Assembly (NCBI GenBank): GCA_034505955.1
Contig: JAPDQK010000007.1
Coordinates: 72,591 to 136,590, forward strand
DNA from: Zhuqueibacter pondensis
Lineage (GTDB): Bacteria > Zhuqueibacterota > Zhuqueibacteria > Zhuqueibacterales > Zhuqueibacteraceae
Direction of reading: 5' to 3'
DNA: 64,000 nucleotides
The translations under genes were made by a program, and so were the position numbers. Within the stretch, counting starts at the first letter, position 1; each line of letters opens with the position of its first letter. Positions 37,347 to 46,628 of the stretch are shown here, piece after piece. The notes under the pieces were generated by a model. It had not been told where the DNA came from. It did no database searches and saw nothing but the letters and a program-made list of their open reading frames with translations.

Positions 37347-38687
37347 TTAACATTCATGAGCTTCTGCCATCCGGTCATCATCGGTCACCTCCGTAATGCG
37401 CGAAGAAGAATCGACCCGGGTATGTCTGTTTTTGCAACCATATTGGTTCAGATTTTTGGCGGCAATAAGCTGATGGTACAAACTCATCATCCGCTGATAA
37501 TGTTGCTCAACATTGAAATGTTGGTACGCATGGAGCCGCGCTCGTGCGCCCATCTGCTGCAAACGACCGGGCTGTAACATCAAGCTCTCGATTTTGTGCC
37601 GCAGATCGAGCACATTCCCGGGCTCAAACAATTCCCCAAACTCAGGCGCCAGCAGCTCCGGAATGCCGCCAATGCGCGCGCCGAGAACCGGGCGTCCCGC
37701 GGCCAATGCTTCATAGATAACCATCGGTGAATTTTCGTACCATTCCGAAGGAACGACGACCAGGCTGGCATTCGCCAGTGCCTCTGAACACGCTGCCGGA
37801 GTGAGGAAATCGAGCAGTTCAATGTGATGCAATTGGCGCTCGCCAATGATGCGCTTGAGATCGTCCATGGCATCGCCTTGACCGGCAATTTGCAGACGCA
37901 AGGCACGCAGAGGTGCCATGGCTTCGATGAGTGTATGGACACCCTTGTGCCGGGAAAGACGACCCAAATAAAGCACCGTATTGCCCCATGGTCCAGGACG
38001 GGCGAACGATTTTTGCGGCTCGTCGATCGTATACGGGATGTGCACGATTTTTTGCGCCGGCATGCCATGCTCGAGCAGCTTATCCCGTAAAAAAATACTG
38101 GGTGCGATAAAACGATCCACACGATTCTCATACAGGCCGAGGGTGCGATGGATCACCTTGGAAACAAATGCCAACGCACTGGTTTTCGCATTGTTGTTAT
38201 AACAGCGCTTGCGGATGATGGAAAAGAGCGAATCTTTACAGGCTTCGCAGATCTTTCCGTTCGCTAAAAATTTGTTATTGGCACACACCGGTTGATAATC
38301 ATGCAGGGTTTGCACGACTGGAACACCATGCCGGCGCAATGGCTCGAAAATCGACGGCGAAAGCTGGTAAAAAATATTGTGGACATGGGCGACCTCGGGT
38401 TTGGTCGCGGCAATCAACGCCTCAATTTTTTCCCTGGCCTGCCAATTATAAACACCGTCGCAAAAGGCGCGCGCCTGCAGGTGCAACCCGGCGGTCAAAT
38501 AATTTTGGTATGTCAAGGAATTTTCAACAAAATAAGCCTCGTGTTTCGAGGGAAAGTTTTTCGGATGACGCGTGGAAAAAGCAATCACCTCATGACCACG
38601 GTCGGAAAGAATTTTCGACAGCAAAAAATAATAACGATCGGCACCACCGACGATATGATGATATTTGTTGATCATCAAAATTCTCAT
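37347..38687 (-). CDS. Glycosyltransferase family 4
   Basis: A 446-residue GT4 enzyme. It opens MRILMINKYHHIVGGADRYYF, a typical acceptor-side start with GG motif. It has HNIFYQLSPSIFEPLRRHGV, VLYLGRLSRHKGVHTLIEAM and LRLQIAGQGDAMDDL. The donor-site segment is VVPSEWYENSPMVIYEALAAGRPVLG, containing the E-x7-E pattern (E of SEWYEN and E of YEAL). Frame opens at TTG 38696; GTG 38693 would overlap the previous stop as GTGA, and ATG 38687 is used here. Likely adds one sugar to the repeat unit. Confidence 0.92.
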   Translation of the reverse strand: MRILMINKYHHIVGGADRYYFLLSKILSDRGHEVIAFSTRHPKNFPSKHEAYFVENSLTYQNYLTAGLHLQARAFCDGVYNWQAREKIEALIAATKPEVAHVHNIFYQLSPSIFEPLRRHGVPVVQTLHDYQPVCANNKFLANGKICEACKDSLFSIIRKRCYNNNAKTSALAFVSKVIHRTLGLYENRVDRFIAPSIFLRDKLLEHGMPAQKIVHIPYTIDEPQKSFARPGPWGNTVLYLGRLSRHKGVHTLIEAMAPLRALRLQIAGQGDAMDDLKRIIGERQLHHIELLDFLTPAACSEALANASLVVVPSEWYENSPMVIYEALAAGRPVLGARIGGIPELLAPEFGELFEPGNVLDLRHKIESLMLQPGRLQQMGARARLHAYQHFNVEQHYQRMMSLYHQLIAAKNLNQYGCKNRHTRVDSSSRITEVTDDDRMAEAHEC

Positions 38688-38689
38688 GA

Positions 38690-39568
38690 TCACCAATCCA
38701 GGTCCTTTTCATAGCCGAGGCGAATCAGGAGCTCACCGGCAATTTCTTTCATAAGCTGCTTGTGTTCCGGCTCAAAAACCTCCCTCCAACCGCCGGATCC
38801 ACCTTTGCGAAAGGTATGTGAGTTCTCGGGAACAATGTTTCGCTCAATCATCCGCAAAATTTCCTCATGATTGCGCCGGGTGCCGGTGATGTCACCATAA
38901 AAAGCCAACATCCGGTGCAGACACGCCTGACGCCTTTCCGAGGTCAATTCCTCATATCTGACGACACAAACCTCCTTCTGATCGAACCATGGCAGGAAAG
39001 GCCTGAAGCGCTGACCGATGTCCGGAAAGTAAAAAGGCACCGTGCCCGCAGGAATGCCTTCAATCGCGCAGCGGATGCGTTCCGACATGTTCGACAGCTT
39101 GTGCGCAAAGTAGTGATGCAGCCGGTGGTATTTGTGCATAAAAGTCAAATAATGCACATCGGACACCACGACATCCCGCGGGTCTCGGATGATCAGATAA
39201 TGCACGCAGCCTTTTGCACGCAACGCCTGATGGCAGGCCGGACTATAATGCAAATGCGCGGCCACCAGCTCGCCAGGCACAATCCAGCTGATTCGTCGCA
39301 ACAGGGTTCGCTGGCTTCTTTCCTTGAAGCGAATCGGTGGAATGGAGGCGATGAACGAATCATAATTTCTCGTGCCGGGAAAAGCAGAAAGGACTTGCTT
39401 CAGTAAATGCGTGCCGGACTTGGGAAACGAATTCGCCAGCAAGCAATGGGGCGGCTCGCCGGACTTCAGCAATGCAACACCGAACCGAGGCACTTGTTTG
39501 AACAGAGAGAGCGACTTTCGTACCAATGGGTTCTGCTTTCGCAAACGAGCAAAATAGCCTGTCACCAT
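38690..39568 (-). CDS. Sulfotransferase (P-loop, Sulfotransfer_1-like)
   Basis: A 292-residue PAPS-dependent sulfotransferase candidate. The 5'-phosphosulfate loop reads LLANSFPKSGTHLLKQVLSA (about 42-61) and the 3'-phosphate site YLIIRDPRDVVVSDVHYLT follows at about 142-160. The C-terminal part has RKGGSGGWREVFEPEHK, the K-G-x-x-G-x-W motif that closes the cofactor site in true sulfotransferases. The start ATG 39568 is decided by AGGAG 7 nt upstream and overlaps the stop of the polymerase gene by 7 nt. One of four sulfotransferase genes in the cluster, and the one closest to the classical cytosolic/carbohydrate type. Confidence 0.92.
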   Translation of the reverse strand: MVTGYFARLRKQNPLVRKSLSLFKQVPRFGVALLKSGEPPHCLLANSFPKSGTHLLKQVLSAFPGTRNYDSFIASIPPIRFKERSQRTLLRRISWIVPGELVAAHLHYSPACHQALRAKGCVHYLIIRDPRDVVVSDVHYLTFMHKYHRLHHYFAHKLSNMSERIRCAIEGIPAGTVPFYFPDIGQRFRPFLPWFDQKEVCVVRYEELTSERRQACLHRMLAFYGDITGTRRNHEEILRMIERNIVPENSHTFRKGGSGGWREVFEPEHKQLMKEIAGELLIRLGYEKDLDW

Positions 39569-40935
39569 CTCGCCACTCCTGCCAGTTGGTACCTGCTCGC
39601 TGGCACGTAATTGATTTTCTCCACGACAGCCCGTGGCTTGCGCAGCGCCTGCTCGCTGATTCCAAGTGCTGAGCCAATCAGCGTCATGATCAGCGGCCAT
39701 TCGCATGAATTCAACATGCCGACATACCACAACATCGCGAAGTAAAGGCCAACAAAGCAACCGATGAATCCGATCAGATAATCCATGCCCTCCCGATGCA
39801 TTTCCATTTTGCGACGTCGAAGCGCTTTTAGAATGCGCAGCAGCGGCCATAAAATAATGATCATAAACAAGACGGCGCCCACCACGCCAGATTCTGTCGC
39901 CACGATCAGATAAATGTTATGAACCGTGGCGGTGAACCACTTGGGAATAAATGGATTGCTTTCCAGGATCATGGCTTTGGAGTTGCCCAATCCAACTCCC
40001 ATCCACAAATTGCCTTTCATGACGACCAACGCACCATTGACCAAGTCGCTGCGGATGTCATAACTTTGGTCGGCAAAGGTGATGCCGATTCGGGCAATCA
40101 CCATCTCTGACACCAATTGGAATTCTGTGGTAAAAAAAGTATAGACAAAAACCAACAGCATCGCCGGGATGAGCAGATATCCCAACCAGCGCTGCCAACC
40201 CGCCCACGGGTTGCGGTAACGGTGCTCAAAGAATACCACAGCGGCAACGCCCAACAAAAACGCCATCCAGTTGGCACGTGAAAAAGTCAAAATCAGAACG
40301 GTGGCGCAGACGAACCACCACAAAACGAACGGCACTCTGAATTTGTTGCGCTCATCGAGTGTGCGCGCCTGCAAGAATGGCACGAGCATGACCAGCCAAT
40401 TGCCGAGATAGTTCGTATGCTCGAATGTGCCTTGTGCCCTTGTCACACGTTCGTTGTAAAATATCCACGCCGAGTGATGCTCTTTTTTTACCCCAAAATA
40501 TTGCTTGACGACCCCGATGCTGGATTGCGTAATGGATTGCAGGATGGCCAAAATCGGTTGCACGACCAGGCAAAAACCAATGGCAAAGAAAAGCACTTTT
40601 TCCGGTATAAAACTGCCGACCGTGTGCCGCATGTAAAAAATGATCAAGTACGCGCGAACCCAATAAAGCAGCCAGTTCACACTAAGGTCAAAATCCTTGC
40701 CGTGCAGCGAGGTGATAAACAGCCAGACATAAAAGGCCAGGAACACCAAATCAAACGCCCCAAAAATGAGCCGGGTCTGGCGAAAGCACACGCGCAGATA
40801 TAAGCAACAATACAAGAGCAGCAACGGGAAATCAAACAAATATATGCTGATGCCGGGCACGATTTCCATCGACAGCGGCACCATCATGATGGCAAAAAAC
40901 AAAAAGAAAAAAAAGATTTCGACTCGTTTATCCAT
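39562..40935 (-). CDS. O-antigen polymerase/ligase-like membrane protein (Wzy/WaaL)
   Basis: A 457-residue protein with about 10-12 membrane spans and a large loop in the second half containing the Wzy_C-like region (ALVVMKGNLWMGVGLGNSKA ... WFTATVHNIYLIVATESGVVG). The H-N-x-x-L pattern in VHNIYL is typical of O-antigen ligases and polymerases. In a locus with a flippase, a sugar phosphotransferase and a Wzc kinase, the polymerase role (Wzy) is more likely than ligase. The ATG at 40935 follows the stop of the upstream GT4 (40943) closely; the frame is open to 41034. Confidence 0.88.
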   Translation of the reverse strand: MDKRVEIFFFFLFFAIMMVPLSMEIVPGISIYLFDFPLLLLYCCLYLRVCFRQTRLIFGAFDLVFLAFYVWLFITSLHGKDFDLSVNWLLYWVRAYLIIFYMRHTVGSFIPEKVLFFAIGFCLVVQPILAILQSITQSSIGVVKQYFGVKKEHHSAWIFYNERVTRAQGTFEHTNYLGNWLVMLVPFLQARTLDERNKFRVPFVLWWFVCATVLILTFSRANWMAFLLGVAAVVFFEHRYRNPWAGWQRWLGYLLIPAMLLVFVYTFFTTEFQLVSEMVIARIGITFADQSYDIRSDLVNGALVVMKGNLWMGVGLGNSKAMILESNPFIPKWFTATVHNIYLIVATESGVVGAVLFMIIILWPLLRILKALRRRKMEMHREGMDYLIGFIGCFVGLYFAMLWYVGMLNSCEWPLIMTLIGSALGISEQALRKPRAVVEKINYVPASRYQLAGVARW

Positions 40936-40942
40936 ATCCGTG

Positions 40943-42115
40943 TTATGCTCGAGAAAGCACGAGATTGTAAATCTGCGCTGTTCTATCTGCAATGACATTC
41001 CATGACAATTCTCTTTGCGCCCAAAGGTTCGCATTCTTTCCCATTTCGTGCCGTCGGATTTTGTCGTTCAACAGCCCGATAACTGCGCGCGCAAAGCCGT
41101 CCTCATCACCCGGCCCCACCAAAATACCGGTTTCTCCGTCGATAATGCTTTCATTGAGGTCACCCACATCAAATGCCACCACCGGTTTGCCAAAGGCATA
41201 CGCCACGGGAATGACGCCGCTCTGGCTGGCTTCCTCATACGGCAGCATGACCACCGCACTGCGGCGAAACAGCCGTTCCACCTCATCATCCTCGATAAAA
41301 CGATCATAAACCTCGAATCCCGGTTCTGCTTTCAACGCGGCCACCGTGCGTCGAACTTTGGCACTGGCAACGCGGCTGGGCAATTTTGTACGCCTTCCTG
41401 CCACGATGAATCGTGCCGTAGAAAACACCGCGCGAACTCTGCGGGCTATCGCGGCGAGACGATGAATGCCCTTATTGGGGCGCAGCTCGCCGAAGAATAA
41501 AACGATATTCTCTTCTTCGGAAACCTCGGTGTGCCGATTCCGATTGTATACCGCAAAAGTGCCATGCCGAGTGATTGATACTTTGCACGGTTCTACTCCA
41601 GCCTCGAGTAAAACCTGCCGGCTTTGTTTGCCATGAACGATCAAATGATGCGCGCTTTGCCAGGCAATCCGTCGCGTCAAGAAGGAAAAGAATCCTCCCA
41701 TGCCTGGGTGTGGTGCGGGATCATGCTCGGTGATGATCAGCGGCCAACGGCGCGCCAACACCGGCCAAAGCCCGAACGTCCATCGAAAAGCATTGCCGGA
41801 GGTGTCATGCACGAGAACCGGTTGAAAATTTTTCACCAGTTGAAAAATTCGACGGTACACGAGCGGGTTGGGCGCTCCCAAAATTTTATTTTTGCGAATC
41901 GCGGCCACTTTCAGGTTCGGATCAAAGTCGAATTTGCGCATTTCTTCGGAAGTAACAAGCATGACCTCAAAATGCCGGCTCATGGCATTGGCGAGCAAGG
42001 CGCCATAGTATGCAATACCGCCTGGTTTGGGTAGCGCCAGAATGGCGACTCGCGCCTGGCTCTGCAGCCTGCGCTCCCGCCATTTTTCGGCAGGTTTTTC
42101 GGCGGTCATCACCAT
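40943..42115 (-). CDS. Glycosyltransferase family 4
   Basis: A 390-residue GT4 enzyme. Motifs: VAILALPKPGGIAYYGALLA at the N-terminus, HDTSGNAFRW, LIITEHDPAPHPGM, NIVLFFGELRPNKGIHRLAA and the donor loop MLPYEEASQSGVIPVAYAFGK with E-x7-type acidic residues. The start overlaps the stop of the upstream gene (TGATG); GTG 42118 and ATG 42109 are near alternatives. It should extend the lipid-linked oligosaccharide. Confidence 0.9.
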   Translation of the reverse strand: MVMTAEKPAEKWRERRLQSQARVAILALPKPGGIAYYGALLANAMSRHFEVMLVTSEEMRKFDFDPNLKVAAIRKNKILGAPNPLVYRRIFQLVKNFQPVLVHDTSGNAFRWTFGLWPVLARRWPLIITEHDPAPHPGMGGFFSFLTRRIAWQSAHHLIVHGKQSRQVLLEAGVEPCKVSITRHGTFAVYNRNRHTEVSEEENIVLFFGELRPNKGIHRLAAIARRVRAVFSTARFIVAGRRTKLPSRVASAKVRRTVAALKAEPGFEVYDRFIEDDEVERLFRRSAVVMLPYEEASQSGVIPVAYAFGKPVVAFDVGDLNESIIDGETGILVGPGDEDGFARAVIGLLNDKIRRHEMGKNANLWAQRELSWNVIADRTAQIYNLVLSRA

Positions 42116-43740
42116 CACAAATAACCCAAGCTTCGCAACCGTGCTTTGATTTCTTCCTGTTCGCTTTTAGTCAAGATCGTTTCGCTGACGTGCTCAAAGG
42201 GTTTGGCGGCGTATTCTGGTGCATACGGAGGGGTCGCCAGGTCGAACCATTCCGCTCTCACGACGCCGTCCATATGCTGCGGAACAGGAAGATGCATCCA
42301 GTATAACAATGTCGGTGCCAAGTCCTGAAGATCAACCACGGTCGAGGAATGGCCATTGTTCCGCTTGCGGACATTCGGGCCGGCCAACAGATAGATGCCT
42401 TCCGGTGCATGATGACCGATGAGTGCCTCGTCGTCTTTGACCTGCGAAAAAACCTTGCCACTCCGAAAATAGGTCTTCGAAGCGAAGCTGTAACCGGGCA
42501 TCGGCTCCACGATCAAGTCGGGAAGGCGTTCAAGCGCCTCCCCATGATAAATTGTATGAGCCCGGTGAATGGCGCGAACAATCGGTGCGCCGGTCTGGGG
42601 ATCCCGCCAGTCCTGCAAGCAATTGAGGAGACGTTCAATATTGGCGGCCGACGCTTGACTGCCGAAATAGAGATAGCCCCAAAACGAGCTGAAGGCCCAT
42701 GCCACCGATCGCTTGCGATCGATCATCTGCTGATTGAGTATGCGTGCCAAGGTCGCATGCGTCGACTTGCTCAGCAAGCGTTTGCGCAGATGAAAAACGT
42801 CAATTCGGCGCAACAGCTCAGCATAGCGCTGCCATGAGCTCAATGGCGCGTTTTGCGCCGAAAGGAAGCCGCGTTGATAAAGCCAATGGTTGAGTTCCAC
42901 CCGTGTGCGCTGGCGCTGAAAACCGTGATCGGAAACCACCACGCGCAGTGTCTCCGGCCCCATGGAGCTCGCAGCAGCCGCGAACAACTTCCCCAACATC
43001 GCGTCGAGCGGCACGAAAAACTCGGCTGCCAGTTTCCGATACTGCTCCTGAGAAAATGCCGGATGCCCGGGATCAAGAAATTTCCAAAAAGGATGCTGCA
43101 GAAAATCCAGGCATTGGAACTGAATGAAAGCAAAATCCCAAGGTTCGCGCTGCAAAAGATAGAGCATCGCCTCGCCACGACTATGGATAAAGCGTCGCAT
43201 CAAATCAAGGAAATCCTCCAGATTCGTATGCAGCCCATGTTGTTGCTCCTCCTCGTACAACAGCGGCCAGGGATAACCAAGATGGCGCTCGATTTCATCC
43301 TGCAAGCTTGCCGGGTAAGTAAAAATGGATCCACGATTCGGTGTCGGCAGGCCGCTGATCAAAACGCCATTGAGACGCGGCGGCGGATAAGTCATCGGCA
43401 AATCGACCACGGCAACACGCAAACCCAATTCACTCAGAATCTGCCAAAGCGTCGGCACAAGCAAATTCGTGGCGTTGACGATGTAGGCTTCTTCATCTTG
43501 ACGATTATACCCTTGAAAATCAAAAATGCCATGCTTGCCGGGATTGCAACCAGTCATGAAGGTGCTCCACGCGGCCGGCGTAATCGGCGGTATCGTGGAA
43601 TGATGAATACCGCTGATGCCTTCGTGTGCAAGCGCCGTCAGATTGGGCATCGAGCCAGCCTCCATCAACGGCTGCAAAACCGTCCACGTGCCGCCATCCA
43701 GGCCCACGCAAAAAACTCGACGTTTCCTATTCACAGTCAT
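42115..43740 (-). CDS. Alkaline-phosphatase-superfamily phosphodiesterase/phosphotransferase
   Basis: A 541-residue protein of the type I phosphodiesterase/nucleotide pyrophosphatase group. It has GLDGGTW with metal ligand D15, the nucleophile T54 in IPPITPAAWSTFMTG, the GCNPGKHGIFDF loop, VVSDHGF and GHHAPEGIYLL, all typical. There is no signal peptide or membrane span, so it should act in the cytoplasm unless exported otherwise. Related proteins are common in polysaccharide and glycolipid loci of environmental bacteria but their substrates are unknown. The ending EEIKARLRSLGYL recurs in this group. Confidence 0.87.
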   Translation of the reverse strand: MTVNRKRRVFCVGLDGGTWTVLQPLMEAGSMPNLTALAHEGISGIHHSTIPPITPAAWSTFMTGCNPGKHGIFDFQGYNRQDEEAYIVNATNLLVPTLWQILSELGLRVAVVDLPMTYPPPRLNGVLISGLPTPNRGSIFTYPASLQDEIERHLGYPWPLLYEEEQQHGLHTNLEDFLDLMRRFIHSRGEAMLYLLQREPWDFAFIQFQCLDFLQHPFWKFLDPGHPAFSQEQYRKLAAEFFVPLDAMLGKLFAAAASSMGPETLRVVVSDHGFQRQRTRVELNHWLYQRGFLSAQNAPLSSWQRYAELLRRIDVFHLRKRLLSKSTHATLARILNQQMIDRKRSVAWAFSSFWGYLYFGSQASAANIERLLNCLQDWRDPQTGAPIVRAIHRAHTIYHGEALERLPDLIVEPMPGYSFASKTYFRSGKVFSQVKDDEALIGHHAPEGIYLLAGPNVRKRNNGHSSTVVDLQDLAPTLLYWMHLPVPQHMDGVVRAEWFDLATPPYAPEYAAKPFEHVSETILTKSEQEEIKARLRSLGYL

Positions 43741-45331
43741 TTCGGTGCGTAAGATTTATATCAAACGTTAATTTATTTTTGATTTGCGCCAGGATCTCAC
43801 GATCCTCTTTGTCAAGACAAAATAAAATTGTACCGGCCATATAACTCGCCATGAAGACCCATATTTGCATCCAAACGCCAATCGGTGCCGTCAACCAAGT
43901 TATCATGACTGTCACCATGCACACCGCAATAAGCCTGAGGCTCAAAAGCGAGTAAGGGAAAACACCCAAAATTTTATGCAACAACACCAGGCGCGCGAGG
44001 TTGAGCAAAACCATCGCGATGCCAGTGCCCACAGCAGCGCCAATGGCGCCGTAGGGTGGGATGAGCATGACATTGAGAGCGATCATCACCATCGCGGCCA
44101 GAGAGAGGCAGATCATCTCAAATTTTTCCCGGCCCACCATCATCAGAAATTGCCCGGCTGATCCGACTCCGGCGTCAACGAGTGAAGCGAGGGCAATAAT
44201 AACCAAAACCGGCGCACCACTGGCAAACTCCGGGCCGAAGAGGCGCAAGATTTGTCCCGCAAACAGGCAACAAGCGAGACAAATCGGTGCGGTAACGAGC
44301 AGAGACCATCTCACGATCATGCGGTAATACCGCACCAGCCCTTCGCGATCACCGGTGGCATGCGCTTCTGCAATCACGGTGCTGAACATCGGAACGAAGG
44401 AGCCCATGGCCACGGTCTGAAAATCGGCCACGCGAAATGCGGCATGATAAATGCCGACTTGTGAAAGCGTCGTCAATGCGCCAATCAGCAACCGGTCCAC
44501 CTGATTCATCGCGATATCGGAGAAGCGTGCGATCCAAACCGACCGTGCTGATTTGAGCACTTCGCGGGGCCGTAATCGGGAACGTTCATCCGGTGCCGGG
44601 ACTGGTACTCGTCGCCACAGTCTCCACACGCCAATGAGCATGGTGATGAAAATGCTGACATACAACGCTGCCAGGGCCAATTGAATCGTCAGCGCTGTGA
44701 AGCAGACAATCGCGGTTACGATCACCATCAGCATCACCGGCAACAACAAATTGCGATAGACGGTTTCTGCTGCGATGTCACGAAAGCCGCGCAGCACGAA
44801 GGGAATCCATCCCATCACCACCATGCCGGGCAGGGCGATGGCAACGCCGAACAAGTATGGAGCGATCTCGGGTTTATTCAACCAGTGTTCGGCAATCTGC
44901 TGCCGGAACCAATATAGGCTCAGACCGGCAATTACTGTCACGACGCCCATCACCATGAGCGCGAGACGAATGAGGTCACGAATCTCAGCCGGCCGGCGAT
45001 TCGCTCTGGCAATGGCAATATAGCGCACCGTCGTTTGAGTGAATCCGCCGTGGCAAATCGAACTGAGAAAATACAGAATGGCATTGCAGTAGGTATAAGT
45101 GCCAAACGCGTGCAAACCCAGTAAATTAGAAAGAACAACCTGCATTAAAAAATTCAAACCACGCCCGAGAATGGTGCCAACCAGGACAATGCCGCTGCTC
45201 CGCATCAAAGTCGTCGATTTGACTTTTACCGCGGCAGCACCACCAGTCGGCGCATCTTGAACGCTGTTATCACCGGACCATGCCGCTTTGACCGTGGGCG
45301 CTGTTTTAGTCGAAGCTTGCACCTGGCTCAC
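43727..45331 (-). CDS. Flippase, Wzx/polysaccharide biosynthesis family
   Basis: A 534-residue protein with 12 or more membrane spans, of the MATE-like oligosaccharide flippase family. The first span region reads SSGIVLVGTILGRGLNFLMQ followed by VVLSNLLGLHAFGTYTY, the usual Polysacc_synt signature. It would move the undecaprenyl-linked repeat across the inner membrane before polymerisation. The start is a GTG at 45331 without a clear ribosome site; about 40 polar residues precede the first span, so a later start is possible. Ends 14 nt inside the next gene. Confidence 0.92.
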   Translation of the reverse strand: MSQVQASTKTAPTVKAAWSGDNSVQDAPTGGAAAVKVKSTTLMRSSGIVLVGTILGRGLNFLMQVVLSNLLGLHAFGTYTYCNAILYFLSSICHGGFTQTTVRYIAIARANRRPAEIRDLIRLALMVMGVVTVIAGLSLYWFRQQIAEHWLNKPEIAPYLFGVAIALPGMVVMGWIPFVLRGFRDIAAETVYRNLLLPVMLMVIVTAIVCFTALTIQLALAALYVSIFITMLIGVWRLWRRVPVPAPDERSRLRPREVLKSARSVWIARFSDIAMNQVDRLLIGALTTLSQVGIYHAAFRVADFQTVAMGSFVPMFSTVIAEAHATGDREGLVRYYRMIVRWSLLVTAPICLACCLFAGQILRLFGPEFASGAPVLVIIALASLVDAGVGSAGQFLMMVGREKFEMICLSLAAMVMIALNVMLIPPYGAIGAAVGTGIAMVLLNLARLVLLHKILGVFPYSLLSLRLIAVCMVTVMITWLTAPIGVWMQIWVFMASYMAGTILFCLDKEDREILAQIKNKLTFDINLTHRNDCE

Positions 45332-45557
45332 TCAAATCTGGCTTGTGCATTCCTCGCGCCGTCTGTTTCGCATTTCTGTATGTTGACGAGTAGAAAAATG
45401 CCCTCGAGGTTCGTAGCATATTTTTTCCTGCAAAGACAACTAAAAACAGGCGGAATCAATCTCGGCCTTTGAAAACGAAACGTTTTTTGATTCCTTCGTC
45501 TGTAACGAGACTTTTTCAAAATTTTGTTCAGCATGGCATGCACCGCCCCAGCCACCA

Positions 45558-46541
45558 TTACAAGCGGCGGTCTGCCTCCTCTTTGTTGGCAATGTACCAG
45601 GCGATCGTCTTTTCGAGACCGGCGCGTAGAGAGGTCGGCGGCTGCCAATTCAACACCCGATGCATCTTGGTGATGTCGAGAATTTTTTTCATTTGGCCAT
45701 CCGGCTTACTGGCGTTCCACCGAATCGTGCCGTGGTAATCAACGACTTGCATGATCGTCTCGGCAAGCTCTCGAATGCTGGTTCCCGCACCGGTCCCAAT
45801 GTTCATCGGCTCAAGATCATCATACGTTTCCACGGCACGCAGAATGGCCTCGGCACAATCCTCCACATAAAGGAATTCACGGATGGGCCGGCCTGTGCCC
45901 CAGACTTCAACTTCCGGCGACCCATTGAATTTTGCCTCGACAAACTTGCGAATGAGCGCGGCGACGACATGGGAACGATCCGGGTGAAACGTATCCCGCG
46001 GTCCGTACAAATTGGTGAGAATCAAATGAATGCTGTTCAGTCCGTATTGTCTCTTGTAGGCGAATGCCTGAATGGCCATGATCTTTTTGGTCATGCCATA
46101 ATTCACCACCGTCTCGTGTGGCAGCCCATTCCACAAATCTTTTTCGGACAGCTCGTTTTCGAGATCGCCGGGATAGGAGCAGGCGGTACCAATCTGGACA
46201 AACTTTTCAATGTCGTGCTGGCGTGCGGCTTCCATGAGATTGGCGCCCATGACGAGATTCTCGTAGTAGATGCGGCCCGGATAAAGCTGATTGATCCAGA
46301 TGCCGCCATAATAGGCGGCGCAGTGAATCACGATCTGAGGTTTGAAGGTCGCAAAGCATTCCCCGGCGGCTTCCAAATTGGTGAAATCAAACTGTTTTTT
46401 ACGAGGCACAAAAAATTCACAGCCGGTGTTTTTCAAACGATCCACAATATGGCTGCCGAGAAAACCGGCACCACCGGTGACGAGGACACGTTTATTCTTC
46501 CAAAAACTCAAGGCACACTCCGTTATTGGTTGTTTTTGCAT
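45558..46541 (-). CDS. NAD-dependent epimerase, GDP-L-fucose synthase-like
   Basis: A 327-residue extended SDR enzyme. It has RVLVTGGAGFLGSHIVDRL for NAD(P) binding, DFTNLEAAGECFATFKPQIV, HCAAYYGGI, GTACSYPGDLENELSEKDLW and the catalytic YGMTKK, then GPRDTFHPDRSHVVAALIRK. These segments closely follow GDP-L-fucose synthase (Fcl/WcaG). That enzyme epimerises and reduces GDP-4-keto-6-deoxymannose to GDP-fucose; the partner Gmd is not in this window, so a related 6-deoxysugar or NDP-sugar enzyme is possible. Frame is open to a GTG at 46613; ATG 46541 matches family length. Confidence 0.85.
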   Translation of the reverse strand: MQKQPITECALSFWKNKRVLVTGGAGFLGSHIVDRLKNTGCEFFVPRKKQFDFTNLEAAGECFATFKPQIVIHCAAYYGGIWINQLYPGRIYYENLVMGANLMEAARQHDIEKFVQIGTACSYPGDLENELSEKDLWNGLPHETVVNYGMTKKIMAIQAFAYKRQYGLNSIHLILTNLYGPRDTFHPDRSHVVAALIRKFVEAKFNGSPEVEVWGTGRPIREFLYVEDCAEAILRAVETYDDLEPMNIGTGAGTSIRELAETIMQVVDYHGTIRWNASKPDGQMKKILDITKMHRVLNWQPPTSLRAGLEKTIAWYIANKEEADRRL

Positions 46542-46628
46542 TGACCGCTGCAATGATTTATCATGGACAGCGCAAGGGCACGGTGAATTCGATTTCCATT
46601 TGAATTCCTGCACGCTTGGACCCGAGGT

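Noticed and set aside
39569..39850. 94 extra N-terminal codons on the sulfotransferase
   Set aside because: They overlap the Wzy-like gene; AGGAG before ATG 39568 decides the start.
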